Assembly: GCF_013403865.1 (NCBI RefSeq)
Contig: NZ_JABFDK010000001.1
Span: forward strand, 1,634,848-1,698,847
DNA from: Winogradskyella costae
GTDB taxonomy: Bacteria > Bacteroidota > Bacteroidia > Flavobacteriales > Flavobacteriaceae
Length of the DNA: 64,000 nt
Reading direction: 5' to 3'
The position numbers and the translations under genes were made by a program. Under the pieces are notes generated by a model, which saw only the letters and a program-made list of their open reading frames with translations, did not search any database and was not told the DNA's origin. Positions 56,799-64,000 of the stretch are shown here, piece after piece. The stretch's first letter is position 1; the number at the start of each line of letters is the position of its first letter.

Positions 56799-57470
56799 AT
56801 GGCATTAGTGCTAAATATAGAAACAGCAACTACAAATTGTTCAGTCTCTCTATCTAAGGATGGAGAGACTTTAGTTTTAAAAGAAGATAATAGTTTAGGG
56901 TTTTCACATGCCGAAACATTACATCTTTTTATTGATGAAGTGTTTAAGAGTTCAAAAATAAAACCTTCTGAAATTGACGCAGTAGCAGTTAGTAAAGGCC
57001 CGGGCTCGTACACGGGCTTACGTATAGGTGTATCTTCCGCAAAAGGATTGTGTTTCGCATTGAATAAACCATTAATTGCAATTTCAACTTTAGAAAGTTT
57101 AGCACATCAAGTTACCATTTCGGATGGCTTCATTGTTCCGATGTTAGATGCTAGACGTATGGAGGTGTATTCGGCCATCTATAATTCAAACTTTGAATTG
57201 CATAGAGAAATACAAGCTGAAATCCTCACGGAAGAGAGTTTTAGAACGCTTCTTAAAGATCATAAAATTTATTTTGTAGGAAATGGTGTAGAAAAGACTA
57301 AAAGCTTAATTGAACATCCTAATGCTGTATTTGTAGATGGAAAATTGCCTTCAGCAAATGAGATGGGGTTTTTAGCAGAACAAAAGCACAAAAAAAGCGA
57401 CACCGTAGATGTCGCTTATTTTGAACCTTATTATTTAAAGGATTTTGTAGCTTTAAAAAAGAAAGTTTAA
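56799..57470 (+). CDS. tsaB: tRNA threonylcarbamoyladenosine biosynthesis protein TsaB
   Basis: 223 residues, typical for the family. The N-terminal ASKHA fold has VLNIETATTNCSVSLS and VSKGPGSYTGLRIGVSSAKGL, the signature of TsaB. TsaB works with TsaD and TsaE to make t6A37 on ANN-decoding tRNAs. The end of the gene overlaps the 3' end of the convergent mscS gene by 4 bp. The codons at 57395-57417 also form a terminator hairpin for mscS on the other strand. Confidence 0.95.
   Translation: MALVLNIETATTNCSVSLSKDGETLVLKEDNSLGFSHAETLHLFIDEVFKSSKIKPSEIDAVAVSKGPGSYTGLRIGVSSAKGLCFALNKPLIAISTLESLAHQVTISDGFIVPMLDARRMEVYSAIYNSNFELHREIQAEILTEESFRTLLKDHKIYFVGNGVEKTKSLIEHPNAVFVDGKLPSANEMGFLAEQKHKKSDTVDVAYFEPYYLKDFVALKKKV
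57390..57417 (-). terminator. mscS terminator embedded in the tsaB coding sequence
   Basis: On the reverse strand a perfect 8-bp stem (core AGCGACA, loop of 7) is followed by seven Ts about 50 bases after the mscS stop. The same bases code for KKSDTVDVAYF of TsaB. It is the only terminator candidate near the end of mscS. Confidence 0.75.
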
Positions 57471-58279
57471 CCTTTCTTTTGTATTTCGACTTGATGTGGA
57501 TATGGAATATCAATTCCAGCAGCATCTAAAGCTTCTTTAGTTTGCTCAATAACATCAAAGTTAACAGTCCAATAATCTTCCTTTTTAACCCAAACTCTTG
57601 TGAAGAAATTGATAGAACTATCTCCTAGCTCTGAAACATTAATCGCAGGTGCTGGATCTTTGAGAATTAAGTCGTGCTTATTAATTACACTCATAATTGT
57701 TTCTTTGGTAAATTTAATATCAGAATCATAACCCACGCCAAATGTAAAATTAACACGACGTATTGGTTCCGTAGAAAAATTTACAATATTCCCATTAGAC
57801 AAGCTTCCATTTGGAATTATTATTTCTTTATTATCTGGAGTCGTTAATTTAGTAGTAAAAATTTCGATTTCTTTAACTGTTCCAGATTCGCCCTGAGCTT
57901 CTATAAAATCTCCTATTCTAATAGGCTTAAAAATCATAATTAAAACTCCTCCAGCAAAGTTAGCTAAAGAACCTTGTAACGCTAAACCAATGGCTAAACC
58001 GGCAGCAGCAATAATCGCAGCAAAGGATGTTGTTTCAACACCCACTGTGCTTAATACAACAATGATGAGAAGAATTTTTAAAATCCAATTAATAAGGTTT
58101 AATAAGAACTTTTTTAAGCTTACGTCATAATCGCCTTTATTCATTGCTTTGGTAGCCCCTTTTAAAAGCATTCTAATTGCCCAGCCACCAACAATCCATA
58201 TAAGTATAGCTGCAATAACTTTTGGGCCAAACTCTATGATAAAATTGTAACCTTCGTCAATCCATTTTTGTGTATCCAT
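57467..58279 (-). CDS. mscS: Small-conductance mechanosensitive channel, MscS family
   Basis: 270 residues, a short MscS. Three hydrophobic segments: near 15-36, 65-85 and the pore helix TM3 (about 88-115: FAAIIAAAGLAIGLALQGSLANFAGGVLIMIF). The β domain after it has PIRIGDFIEAQGESGTVKEIEIF and IIIPNGSLSNGNIVNF. MscS channels open under membrane tension and protect against osmotic down-shock. It is convergent with tsaB and monocistronic. Confidence 0.94.
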   Translation of the reverse strand: MDTQKWIDEGYNFIIEFGPKVIAAILIWIVGGWAIRMLLKGATKAMNKGDYDVSLKKFLLNLINWILKILLIIVVLSTVGVETTSFAAIIAAAGLAIGLALQGSLANFAGGVLIMIFKPIRIGDFIEAQGESGTVKEIEIFTTKLTTPDNKEIIIPNGSLSNGNIVNFSTEPIRRVNFTFGVGYDSDIKFTKETIMSVINKHDLILKDPAPAINVSELGDSSINFFTRVWVKKEDYWTVNFDVIEQTKEALDAAGIDIPYPHQVEIQKKG

Positions 58280-59041
58280 ATTTATTTAATTTATATTAGA
58301 AAAAATCGGCTAATTGCATGCCGAGTAATGCGTTTTTTTATTTCAAAAGATAAATTTCTTCTAAATTATGTTAGACTATAGTGCTAATGCGTGCTCTTAG
58401 GTCTTGCATAAATGTATTTAATAATTTTTTATGTTTTGAAGATTTATCTTATGAGTTGTTAAATGTATATCTTTATTAGGGTTCACTAATATTTCTGTTA
58501 ATACTAACATCATTCAAATTCAATTTTTTAAGCTTTCTATTATTTAGATACCATTTTATTCAAATAGTCACTTAAAAATTGATAAAATTTAGCTTTGATT
58601 AACATTAGTTGTTATTTGATTTATTGTCACTATAGATAGAGGACAATACCGTAATCTTTTCATATTCTCAAAAGTATAGAATTGATTAAAAATAGAATAA
58701 TAAAACAAATATAATAGCTGTTGAATGAGTTGATATGAAAGGTGTTGAGAAACTTTTATTTGAAAGAGCTTTTAGTCATTTCTAAAGTTAATCAATTTTT
58801 AATCATATAGAGCATCTGAAGTGGTGAATTACTCTAAAATATGTTTTTAACCTCTTATTAATACATATAACAGGGTTATTATTCAAAGAGATTACTTATT
58901 GCAAATGGAGCTATTAGAATAGGTCTTCGACGCGCGTAAACTCAATCTTTTGATGATAAAAAATAACCTGTAAAATCCGTTTTATAGGTTTCAACAGGTT
59001 ATATTCTAAAGCTTAAGTCCCAAAAGCTTTTAATTCTACAA
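58280..59041. other. Gene-poor AT-rich intergenic region, 762 bp
   Basis: No reading frame of convincing length or pattern lies in this stretch. The left part should hold the mscS promoter, although no CAAANNTA box is evident. The right part holds the terminator of the secreted unknown (58958-59001). The middle is plain AT-rich sequence with no hairpin or repeat that I can see. Confidence 0.55.
58958..59001 (-). terminator. Terminator of the secreted unknown gene
   Basis: On the reverse strand TAACCTGT (59001-58994) pairs with ACAGGTTA (58971-58964), with a 22-base loop, followed by a T run. It lies about 40 bp after the stop of the gene at 59042-59743. Confidence 0.65.
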
Positions 59042-59743
59042 TTATAAAGTATTCATGTACTCAAATAAAGTAATTAAATCTTCATGATCTTTAAAGTTAA
59101 TTTTATTTTTCTTTATATAAGTTTTTAGCTTATCTGAATGATCAGGAAATGATTTTAAAAAATCTTTACGTTTTTGAGGTAATAAGGATATTTTATCATC
59201 TTGTTTATAATAATAAACATCATTGGCTCTTTTATATTCCGCAGGTTTGTCTTTAGCATAACTACTAACTGCTGGCTTTTTTTCGTGGAATTTTACGATT
59301 TCTTCTTGTAAAAGAGTTAAAGATTCAGTTTCTTTTAATACAACAAGAAAACCTTGTTTTGATATACCTTCTTTATTTATGTAATTATAAGTTTTGTAAG
59401 TTTTGCTATCTGAAGTAAATGTTATCGTCATGTCTTCAGAATTACTCAATGCAATCGTGTCGTTTTCGCGTTTAATCTGCATTTCACCTAAATTTGCATT
59501 ATATCTTGCTTGGTAAAGACGGTCCCCAAATTTATCAAGTTTTACAAGTTCAAATGATTCCTTTATAAAAGGAGAACCTATAGCATTCGAGAATTTGGCG
59601 CTATTAAGTTGTCCAGCAGCTTGCATACGGTCTAAATCGCCTGCACGCATTCTCTCATTAGCGCTTACATTCTGTGCATAGCTTATTTCTGTGGTGCATA
59701 AGCTTAATAAAAATATAGGAATCAGAAGTTTAATACGTGTCAT
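59042..59743 (-). CDS. Secreted protein of unknown function
   Basis: 233 residues. A signal peptide (MTRIKLLIPIFLLSLCTTEISYAQ) indicates export. The mature part is charged and mostly helical in the second half (EIVKFHEKKPAV, YKRANDVYYYKQDDKISLLP, KRKDFLKSFPDHSDKLKTYIKKNK). I recognise no family. The end PDHSDKLKTYIKKNKINFKDH may be a helical tail. A -7 type box on the reverse strand (TATGTTTG, 59826-59819) could drive it. It stands alone between two gene-poor regions. Confidence 0.7.
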   Translation of the reverse strand: MTRIKLLIPIFLLSLCTTEISYAQNVSANERMRAGDLDRMQAAGQLNSAKFSNAIGSPFIKESFELVKLDKFGDRLYQARYNANLGEMQIKRENDTIALSNSEDMTITFTSDSKTYKTYNYINKEGISKQGFLVVLKETESLTLLQEEIVKFHEKKPAVSSYAKDKPAEYKRANDVYYYKQDDKISLLPQKRKDFLKSFPDHSDKLKTYIKKNKINFKDHEDLITLFEYMNTL

Positions 59744-60609
59744 AATTTATTTAAAGATTTAATTTTTTAATTAATGTTAAAATTGATAATATTTCTATTG
59801 TAGGTTATAGTGTCTTCTCAAACATAAACCTGCTCAATATTATTATCGTTTTCTGAAATGCTTTATTGCAATGTTCCCTAACTTTTATAAGTTTAGAAAG
59901 ATGCCATTGACTTTATAGAAAATAAAAATCTATTTTTTGTAAAAATCGATTTAGCGAAACTAATAAATTTTAATCATTTATAAAATTTCAAGGATAGATT
60001 TAACATTCGCAATATCTACTGTCGCAAGCGGATTTAAAAGCGTTTGACTTAATTTCACTTTGGAGAATTGGCCATTAATTAAAAAGAACATTTATTTTTT
60101 ATAGATGGAAGATCAATAGGAGGTTATTTACCTCTTTTAAAACTTAATTTTTAAGGTCTGATTTTAACGTTCTCATATGTTATTGCTGAGGAATTTAAGC
60201 GCTATTCTTTTTGTTAAAAGAGCAAACTTAAATTCTTATTTTTAACAATTAAAAAGCAATTGTACGCCTTTATTGCCTTTATGTAACTATTATGGTAGGG
60301 TCAACGATATATCGGTTACTGATTATTCTATCTTTAGAATTTTCTAATTCTAAAGATAGAAATGCGTCAGTATTGTAGGGAGAGCCCTTTGCTAAAATAG
60401 GTTTTACTTCTATTTTATAATGAATTACGCTTTTGTTAAGAATAGGCTGCGGTTTAGCAAAAAGCTATACCACTGCGATATAAACTGTAGTAAAAGACAA
60501 TTACGTTTGATTAATGCGTGCTGTAATTTAATGCTCTAACTCAGAGTTACAAATGGAGTCATTTATAACTTTAGATTTGAGAATAAATATCGTTTAACGT
60601 TAAAAACTA
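59744..60609. other. Gene-poor region with a long palindrome, 866 bp
   Basis: No gene is supported here. A 37-codon frame on the reverse strand (60091-59978, starting MFFLINGQFSKVKLSQTLLN) is the only small ORF of protein-like composition, and it may be a remnant. A 16-bp perfect inverted repeat lies at 60326-60361. The rest looks like a decayed insertion rather than a single regulatory region, but I cannot name its source. Confidence 0.5.
60326..60361. repeat. 16-bp perfect inverted repeat
   Basis: TTCTATCTTTAGAATT (60326-60341) is the exact reverse complement of 60346-60361, with a TTCT loop. There is no T run, and no gene ends nearby, so it is not an ordinary terminator. It could be a mobile-element end, a structured RNA or a binding site. 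Confidence 0.7.
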
Positions 60610-61512
60610 TTAACCATTTATAGCATTTACACTAATAGAATTGTCATTCAGCATATCTTTTAGCATAGTCTCAATACCATTTTTAAGAGTGAAAGTTGAT
60701 GATGGACAACCACTGCAAGCTCCTTGTAATAATACTTCAACTTTTTTGGTAGCTTCATCGTAAGATATAAATTCAATATTCCCTCCATCGCTTTCAACAG
60801 CTGGCTTAATGTACTCTTCAAGAATATTTATAATATTTTTTGAAATATCATCTAAAGCCTCAAATTTTTGTTCAATAGCTTCTTCTGTTTTTTTCAATTG
60901 CTTCGGAGCATCATCGTTTAAAATGGTTTTGCCATCTTCAACGTAAGATTTTAAAAACTCTCGCAATTGAAGAGTAATATCTTCCCATTCTATAATGTCA
61001 AACTTAGTAATGGAAATAAAGTTCTTTTCCATATATACATTCTTTACAAATGGAAATTGGAATAAAGCTGTTGCTAAAGGTGATGGCTTAGCGTCTTCAA
61101 TAGAAGTAAACTCGTATAAATTTGGAACCAAAACTTTATTGCAAACAAACTTTAATACTCCCGGATTTGGTGTGCTTTCTGCGTATACTGTTACTGCAGC
61201 CTTAGGTTTTATAGCATCTTCACTTACTACAACATCATTTTTAGATAGATAATTTTCAATTTGTTGCGCAACTTCATTTTCTACATCTTTCCATTCAACG
61301 ATATTATAACGTTCTATCGCTATAAAATTTGAAGCGATATATACTTTTTTAACAAATGGAAGATAAAATAATTGCTGAGCCAAAGGGGAATGTTTGGCAT
61401 CATCTATATTGTTGAATTCAAAACTATTATGATTAGTTAGAAATCGATCAGCTTCAAATTTTTTAATTGCATCATTAGAAGTTGAGACTATGGAAATCTT
61501 AGTTTGTGACAT
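60610..61512 (-). CDS. Nfu-type iron-sulfur cluster carrier with two N-terminal Nfu domains
   Basis: 300 residues from the ATG at 61512; an upstream ATG at 61527 would add five. Two Nfu_N-like domains lie in tandem: about 1-85 (RFLTNHNSFEFNNIDDAKHSPLAQQLFYLPFVKKVYI is the first core, here cut to its ends RFLTNH and FVKKVYI) and about 100-190 (STPNPGVLKFVCNK, then LATALFQFPFVKNVYM). The NifU-like domain at about 220-300 carries the cluster-binding CSGC in GACSGCPSSTFTL. Nfu proteins hold and pass on [4Fe-4S] clusters, so the Act complex and QueG are possible clients. The doubled Nfu_N is typical of Bacteroidota. Confidence 0.92.
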   Translation of the reverse strand: MSQTKISIVSTSNDAIKKFEADRFLTNHNSFEFNNIDDAKHSPLAQQLFYLPFVKKVYIASNFIAIERYNIVEWKDVENEVAQQIENYLSKNDVVVSEDAIKPKAAVTVYAESTPNPGVLKFVCNKVLVPNLYEFTSIEDAKPSPLATALFQFPFVKNVYMEKNFISITKFDIIEWEDITLQLREFLKSYVEDGKTILNDDAPKQLKKTEEAIEQKFEALDDISKNIINILEEYIKPAVESDGGNIEFISYDEATKKVEVLLQGACSGCPSSTFTLKNGIETMLKDMLNDNSISVNAING

Positions 61513-61694
61513 CTTTTTTATTTGCAAAAGTATGAAATATCAAGATGAAACATCATCTAAAGGATGGATGTTTTATAACCATAAATAAAGTCAATTCATA
61601 TATTTTGATTAAATTTCGTGATCAATAAAATTTACGCACAATTTTAAGTTTTCTCTTACTCAGTATATGCGTAATTGAATTGAACTATTTAATT

Positions 61695-64000
61695 ATGAAA
61701 AAAACTCTATGTTTACTTACCTTATTCATTACTACAATTGGTTTTGCTCAGGATATCTCAATGCAAAACGGAACGTTTACACGTTGTGCACCAGATAAGT
61801 TTTTTGATTCTGGGGGAGAGTTTGGTACTTATGATACTGATGAAAATCTAGTAACGACTATATGTCCTCAAAATCTAGGTGAGTTTACCATTCTTGATTT
61901 TCAATCTTTCTTCACGCAAATCGGGGATGACCAAGATGTGATGAGAATTTATGATGGTGATAATAATACAACGGCACCATTAATAGGGACTTATGTTGGA
62001 CCTGTTAATGCTTTCAGTGTTAGAGCTTCTGAAACGAATGCGTCTGGTTGCTTAACCATAGAGTTTATATCCAACGTTAATGGAACTAGTACGGGGTGGG
62101 AGGCTGATATTTTGTGTGCTACGGCTTGTCAGGATATTATAGCCTCTATAGATAGTACAATTCCTGCCACTAATAATGCCGGCGTTATAGGTATTCTGCC
62201 TGGAGAGTCAGTTGATTTTTCAGGAAGTGCAACTTTTTCATTAGATGACACAGGAGCCACATATGATTGGGATTTTGGAGATGGAAATGAAGCTTCTGGT
62301 GTTAATACTATTAATACTTTTGATGATCCGGGCACGTATATAGTTACTTTAACAGTTACCGATGCTAATCCGCAGGGATGTACAGCTATGGAGGTGATAA
62401 CCGTTTTTGTTTTAGGACCTAATGTTGTGGTGAATCAAGATATCTTTACTGCGGAGGAATTAATTGAAGATGTTTTAGTTAATAGTCCATGTGCATCAGT
62501 ATCTAATATTATTGCGGAAACAGGTATTACACATGATGCTTCTGAACCTAATGGTATCGGTTATTTTTTTAGCAATGGAACTGATTTTCCTTTTGAAGAT
62601 GGCTTATTACTAACAAGTGGAGAGGCTAGTGATGTAGGTGGACCTAATAATATGACCTTAAGTGAAGGAACAGGTACTTGGCCTGGTGATGATAGCTTAG
62701 ATTTAGCACTTGGTGTTGATTCTCATAATGCTACATTTATTCAATTCGATTTTATTCCTTTAGCAGATAGTATAAGTTTTGAGTTTTTAATGGCTTCTGA
62801 GGAGTATAATATGGGGAGTTTTGAATGTGATTATTCCGATGCTTTTGCTTTCCTATTAACAGACTCTTTTGGTAATGTTTCAAATTTAGCAGTTTTACCA
62901 AATTCTAATGAACCTATTTTGGTGACTAACATACATCCCGATAATGGGGCGTCGTGTGGAGGAATCAATGAGCGATACTTTGGCGGTTATACACCTGCTG
63001 GTCAACCACCAATAGCATTTGATGGTAGAACCCGTGTTTTTACGGCAAGCTCTGCCGTCGTTTCAGGAGAGACTTATACCATAAAATTGGTTATTGCAGA
63101 TGATAGGGATAATCAATATGATTCAGGTGTTTTCATAAAAGCAGGTAGTTTCAATTTAGGTGGAAATTTAGGTGATGATAGGACTATTGAACGCGGGAAC
63201 GCCCAATGCGATGGATCAGAGGTTCTTTTAGATACAAGACTTGATGCTGCAGCACATGTTTGGTATAAAGATGGAGTTGTTATACCAGGTGAAACATCAT
63301 CGACTCTTAGTGTCACGGAGCCTGGAATCTATTTTGCTGATTTTGAATTAGAGAATATATGTTCTGGTTCTGCGGATTCAATTACAATAGAATTTAGAGA
63401 TAGTCCAGTCGCTAATACGGTAATTGATTTAGTGGAGTGTAGCGACTCAGGAATAGAAGAATTTAATTTAGCAGTAAACGATCCTAATATATTAGGAAGC
63501 CAAGATCCAACAAACTTTTCAGTAAGTTATCACTTATCAGAACAAGATGCTATAGATAATTTGGGTGCATTACCTAGTGTTTATAGTAATGTTACTAGTC
63601 CTCAGATTATTTGGGCACGTATTGCAGAGGTTTCACAAACTTGTTTTTCTATAGCATCATTCTCAATAACAGCAGTGTCAGAACCTACAATCAATGCTGT
63701 TTCAGATTTAGAAACCTGTGATGGTGTGGATAATGACGGTTTTATGAGCTTTGATTTAAGCGCTCAGACATCAACGATTTTAGGATCGCAATCTCCAACA
63801 GATTTCACAGTAACATATCATTTAAATTTTGCAGATGCCGATTCAGGTGATAATGCTTTACCATCAGATTATACGAATACTTCAAATTCACAACCGATAT
63901 TTGTTAGAGTATCGAGTGCAGGAGATTCTAGTTGTTACAATGCCTCAGCCACTGCATTATTTAATTTAGTTGTTAACACAAAAGCTTTAGCTACAGCGCC
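61695..64000 (+). CDS. Large secreted adhesin with CUB, PKD and choice-of-anchor-L domains, 5' part
   Basis: 768 codons from ATG 61695 and still open at the right edge. A signal peptide (MKKTLCLLTLFITTIGFAQ) ends near residue 19. Then follow a CUB-like domain (about 25-145; GEFGTYDTDENLVTTICP), a PKD domain (about 165-240; YDWDFGDGNEASG), a choice-of-anchor-L domain (about 255-500; GIGYFFSNGTDFPFEDGLLL, FLMASEEYN, SDAFAFLL) and repeats about 97 residues apart (ILGSQDPTNFSVSYHL and ILGSQSPTDFTVTYHL). Such proteins usually end in a T9SS C-terminal domain, which would lie beyond the window. It is probably exported by the SprA-dependent pathway and bound to the cell surface. Confidence 0.9.
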   Translation, partial: MKKTLCLLTLFITTIGFAQDISMQNGTFTRCAPDKFFDSGGEFGTYDTDENLVTTICPQNLGEFTILDFQSFFTQIGDDQDVMRIYDGDNNTTAPLIGTYVGPVNAFSVRASETNASGCLTIEFISNVNGTSTGWEADILCATACQDIIASIDSTIPATNNAGVIGILPGESVDFSGSATFSLDDTGATYDWDFGDGNEASGVNTINTFDDPGTYIVTLTVTDANPQGCTAMEVITVFVLGPNVVVNQDIFTAEELIEDVLVNSPCASVSNIIAETGITHDASEPNGIGYFFSNGTDFPFEDGLLLTSGEASDVGGPNNMTLSEGTGTWPGDDSLDLALGVDSHNATFIQFDFIPLADSISFEFLMASEEYNMGSFECDYSDAFAFLLTDSFGNVSNLAVLPNSNEPILVTNIHPDNGASCGGINERYFGGYTPAGQPPIAFDGRTRVFTASSAVVSGETYTIKLVIADDRDNQYDSGVFIKAGSFNLGGNLGDDRTIERGNAQCDGSEVLLDTRLDAAAHVWYKDGVVIPGETSSTLSVTEPGIYFADFELENICSGSADSITIEFRDSPVANTVIDLVECSDSGIEEFNLAVNDPNILGSQDPTNFSVSYHLSEQDAIDNLGALPSVYSNVTSPQIIWARIAEVSQTCFSIASFSITAVSEPTINAVSDLETCDGVDNDGFMSFDLSAQTSTILGSQSPTDFTVTYHLNFADADSGDNALPSDYTNTSNSQPIFVRVSSAGDSSCYNASATALFNLVVNTKALATA

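Noticed and set aside
59978..60091. 37-codon ORF on the reverse strand (MFFLINGQFSK)
   Set aside because: Too short, with no promoter, start context or recognised family; kept only as a possible remnant.
62129..63316. Reverse-strand frames inside the right-edge adhesin
   Set aside because: They lie opposite a well-supported multi-domain coding sequence.
1..64000. CRISPR array, rRNA operon, intact insertion sequence or prophage
   Set aside because: No regular spaced repeats, no rRNA-like stretch, and no transposase, integrase or phage structural gene was seen.

Overview
The window is AT-rich, densely coded DNA from the main chromosome of a gliding or T9SS-bearing marine-type member of the Flavobacteriaceae (Bacteroidota). 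Five things support this. There is a complete alternative complex III (Act) cluster followed by coxB-coxA. There is a ruvA-sprA-gcvH-vanZ block with a 2458-residue SprA. A RemB-like protein is present. Promoters follow the Bacteroidota pattern TTTG-N19-TANNTTTG, and genes lack Shine-Dalgarno sequences. The genus cannot be fixed from the sequence alone.

Layout. 1-8.1 kb: the 5' part of a glycosylasparaginase lipoprotein gene cut by the left edge, a membrane metallophosphoesterase, a cysteine-less thioredoxin-fold protein, a polysaccharide deacetylase/DUF2723 pair, tRNA-Gln(TTG) and a double-domain universal stress protein. 8.2-13.4 kb: rimP-nusA-infB, preceded by a terminator-like leader hairpin, and a convergent SPOR protein. 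13.7-25.6 kb: actABCDEF-coxBA, ended by a strong terminator. 25.7-29.7 kb: ruvB, a cytochrome P450, queG and a small lipoprotein gene. 29.7-30.4 kb: a scar holding a duplicated queG 3' end and a decayed toxin-antitoxin pair. 30.5-35.3 kb: a DUF5686-type outer membrane protein and the bifunctional malic enzyme. 35.4-44.2 kb: ruvA-sprA-gcvH-vanZ. 44.3-48.1 kb: two TonB-like energy transducers and RemB. 48.3-53.8 kb: the second respiratory block, with heme O synthase, two subunit III genes, subunit IV, a SCO copper chaperone and small membrane proteins. 54.0-58.3 kb: a TolC/HlyD-type efflux pair, tsaB and an mscS channel. 58.3-61.5 kb: a gene-poor stretch with one secreted unknown, then an Nfu-type Fe-S carrier. 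61.7 kb to the right edge: the 5' part of a large secreted CUB/PKD/choice-of-anchor-L adhesin.

How the genes work together. Quinol oxidation (Act complex), cytochrome c oxidase (CoxA, CoxB, two subunit III, subunit IV), heme O synthesis (CyoE) and copper delivery (SCO) make one respiratory chain split over two loci about 23 kb apart. SprA, the TonB-like proteins, RemB and the right-edge adhesin belong to the cell-envelope, type IX secretion and gliding apparatus. Most of the window is conserved flavobacterial core. The clearest unusual points are the rimP leader (short ORF plus terminator hairpin), a helix-hairpin-helix tail on ActC, a TonB-C-like module repeated in three adjacent genes with the third joined to an outer-membrane barrel, and the queG/toxin-antitoxin scar. 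I found no CRISPR array, rRNA, intact insertion sequence, prophage or plainly new multi-gene system.
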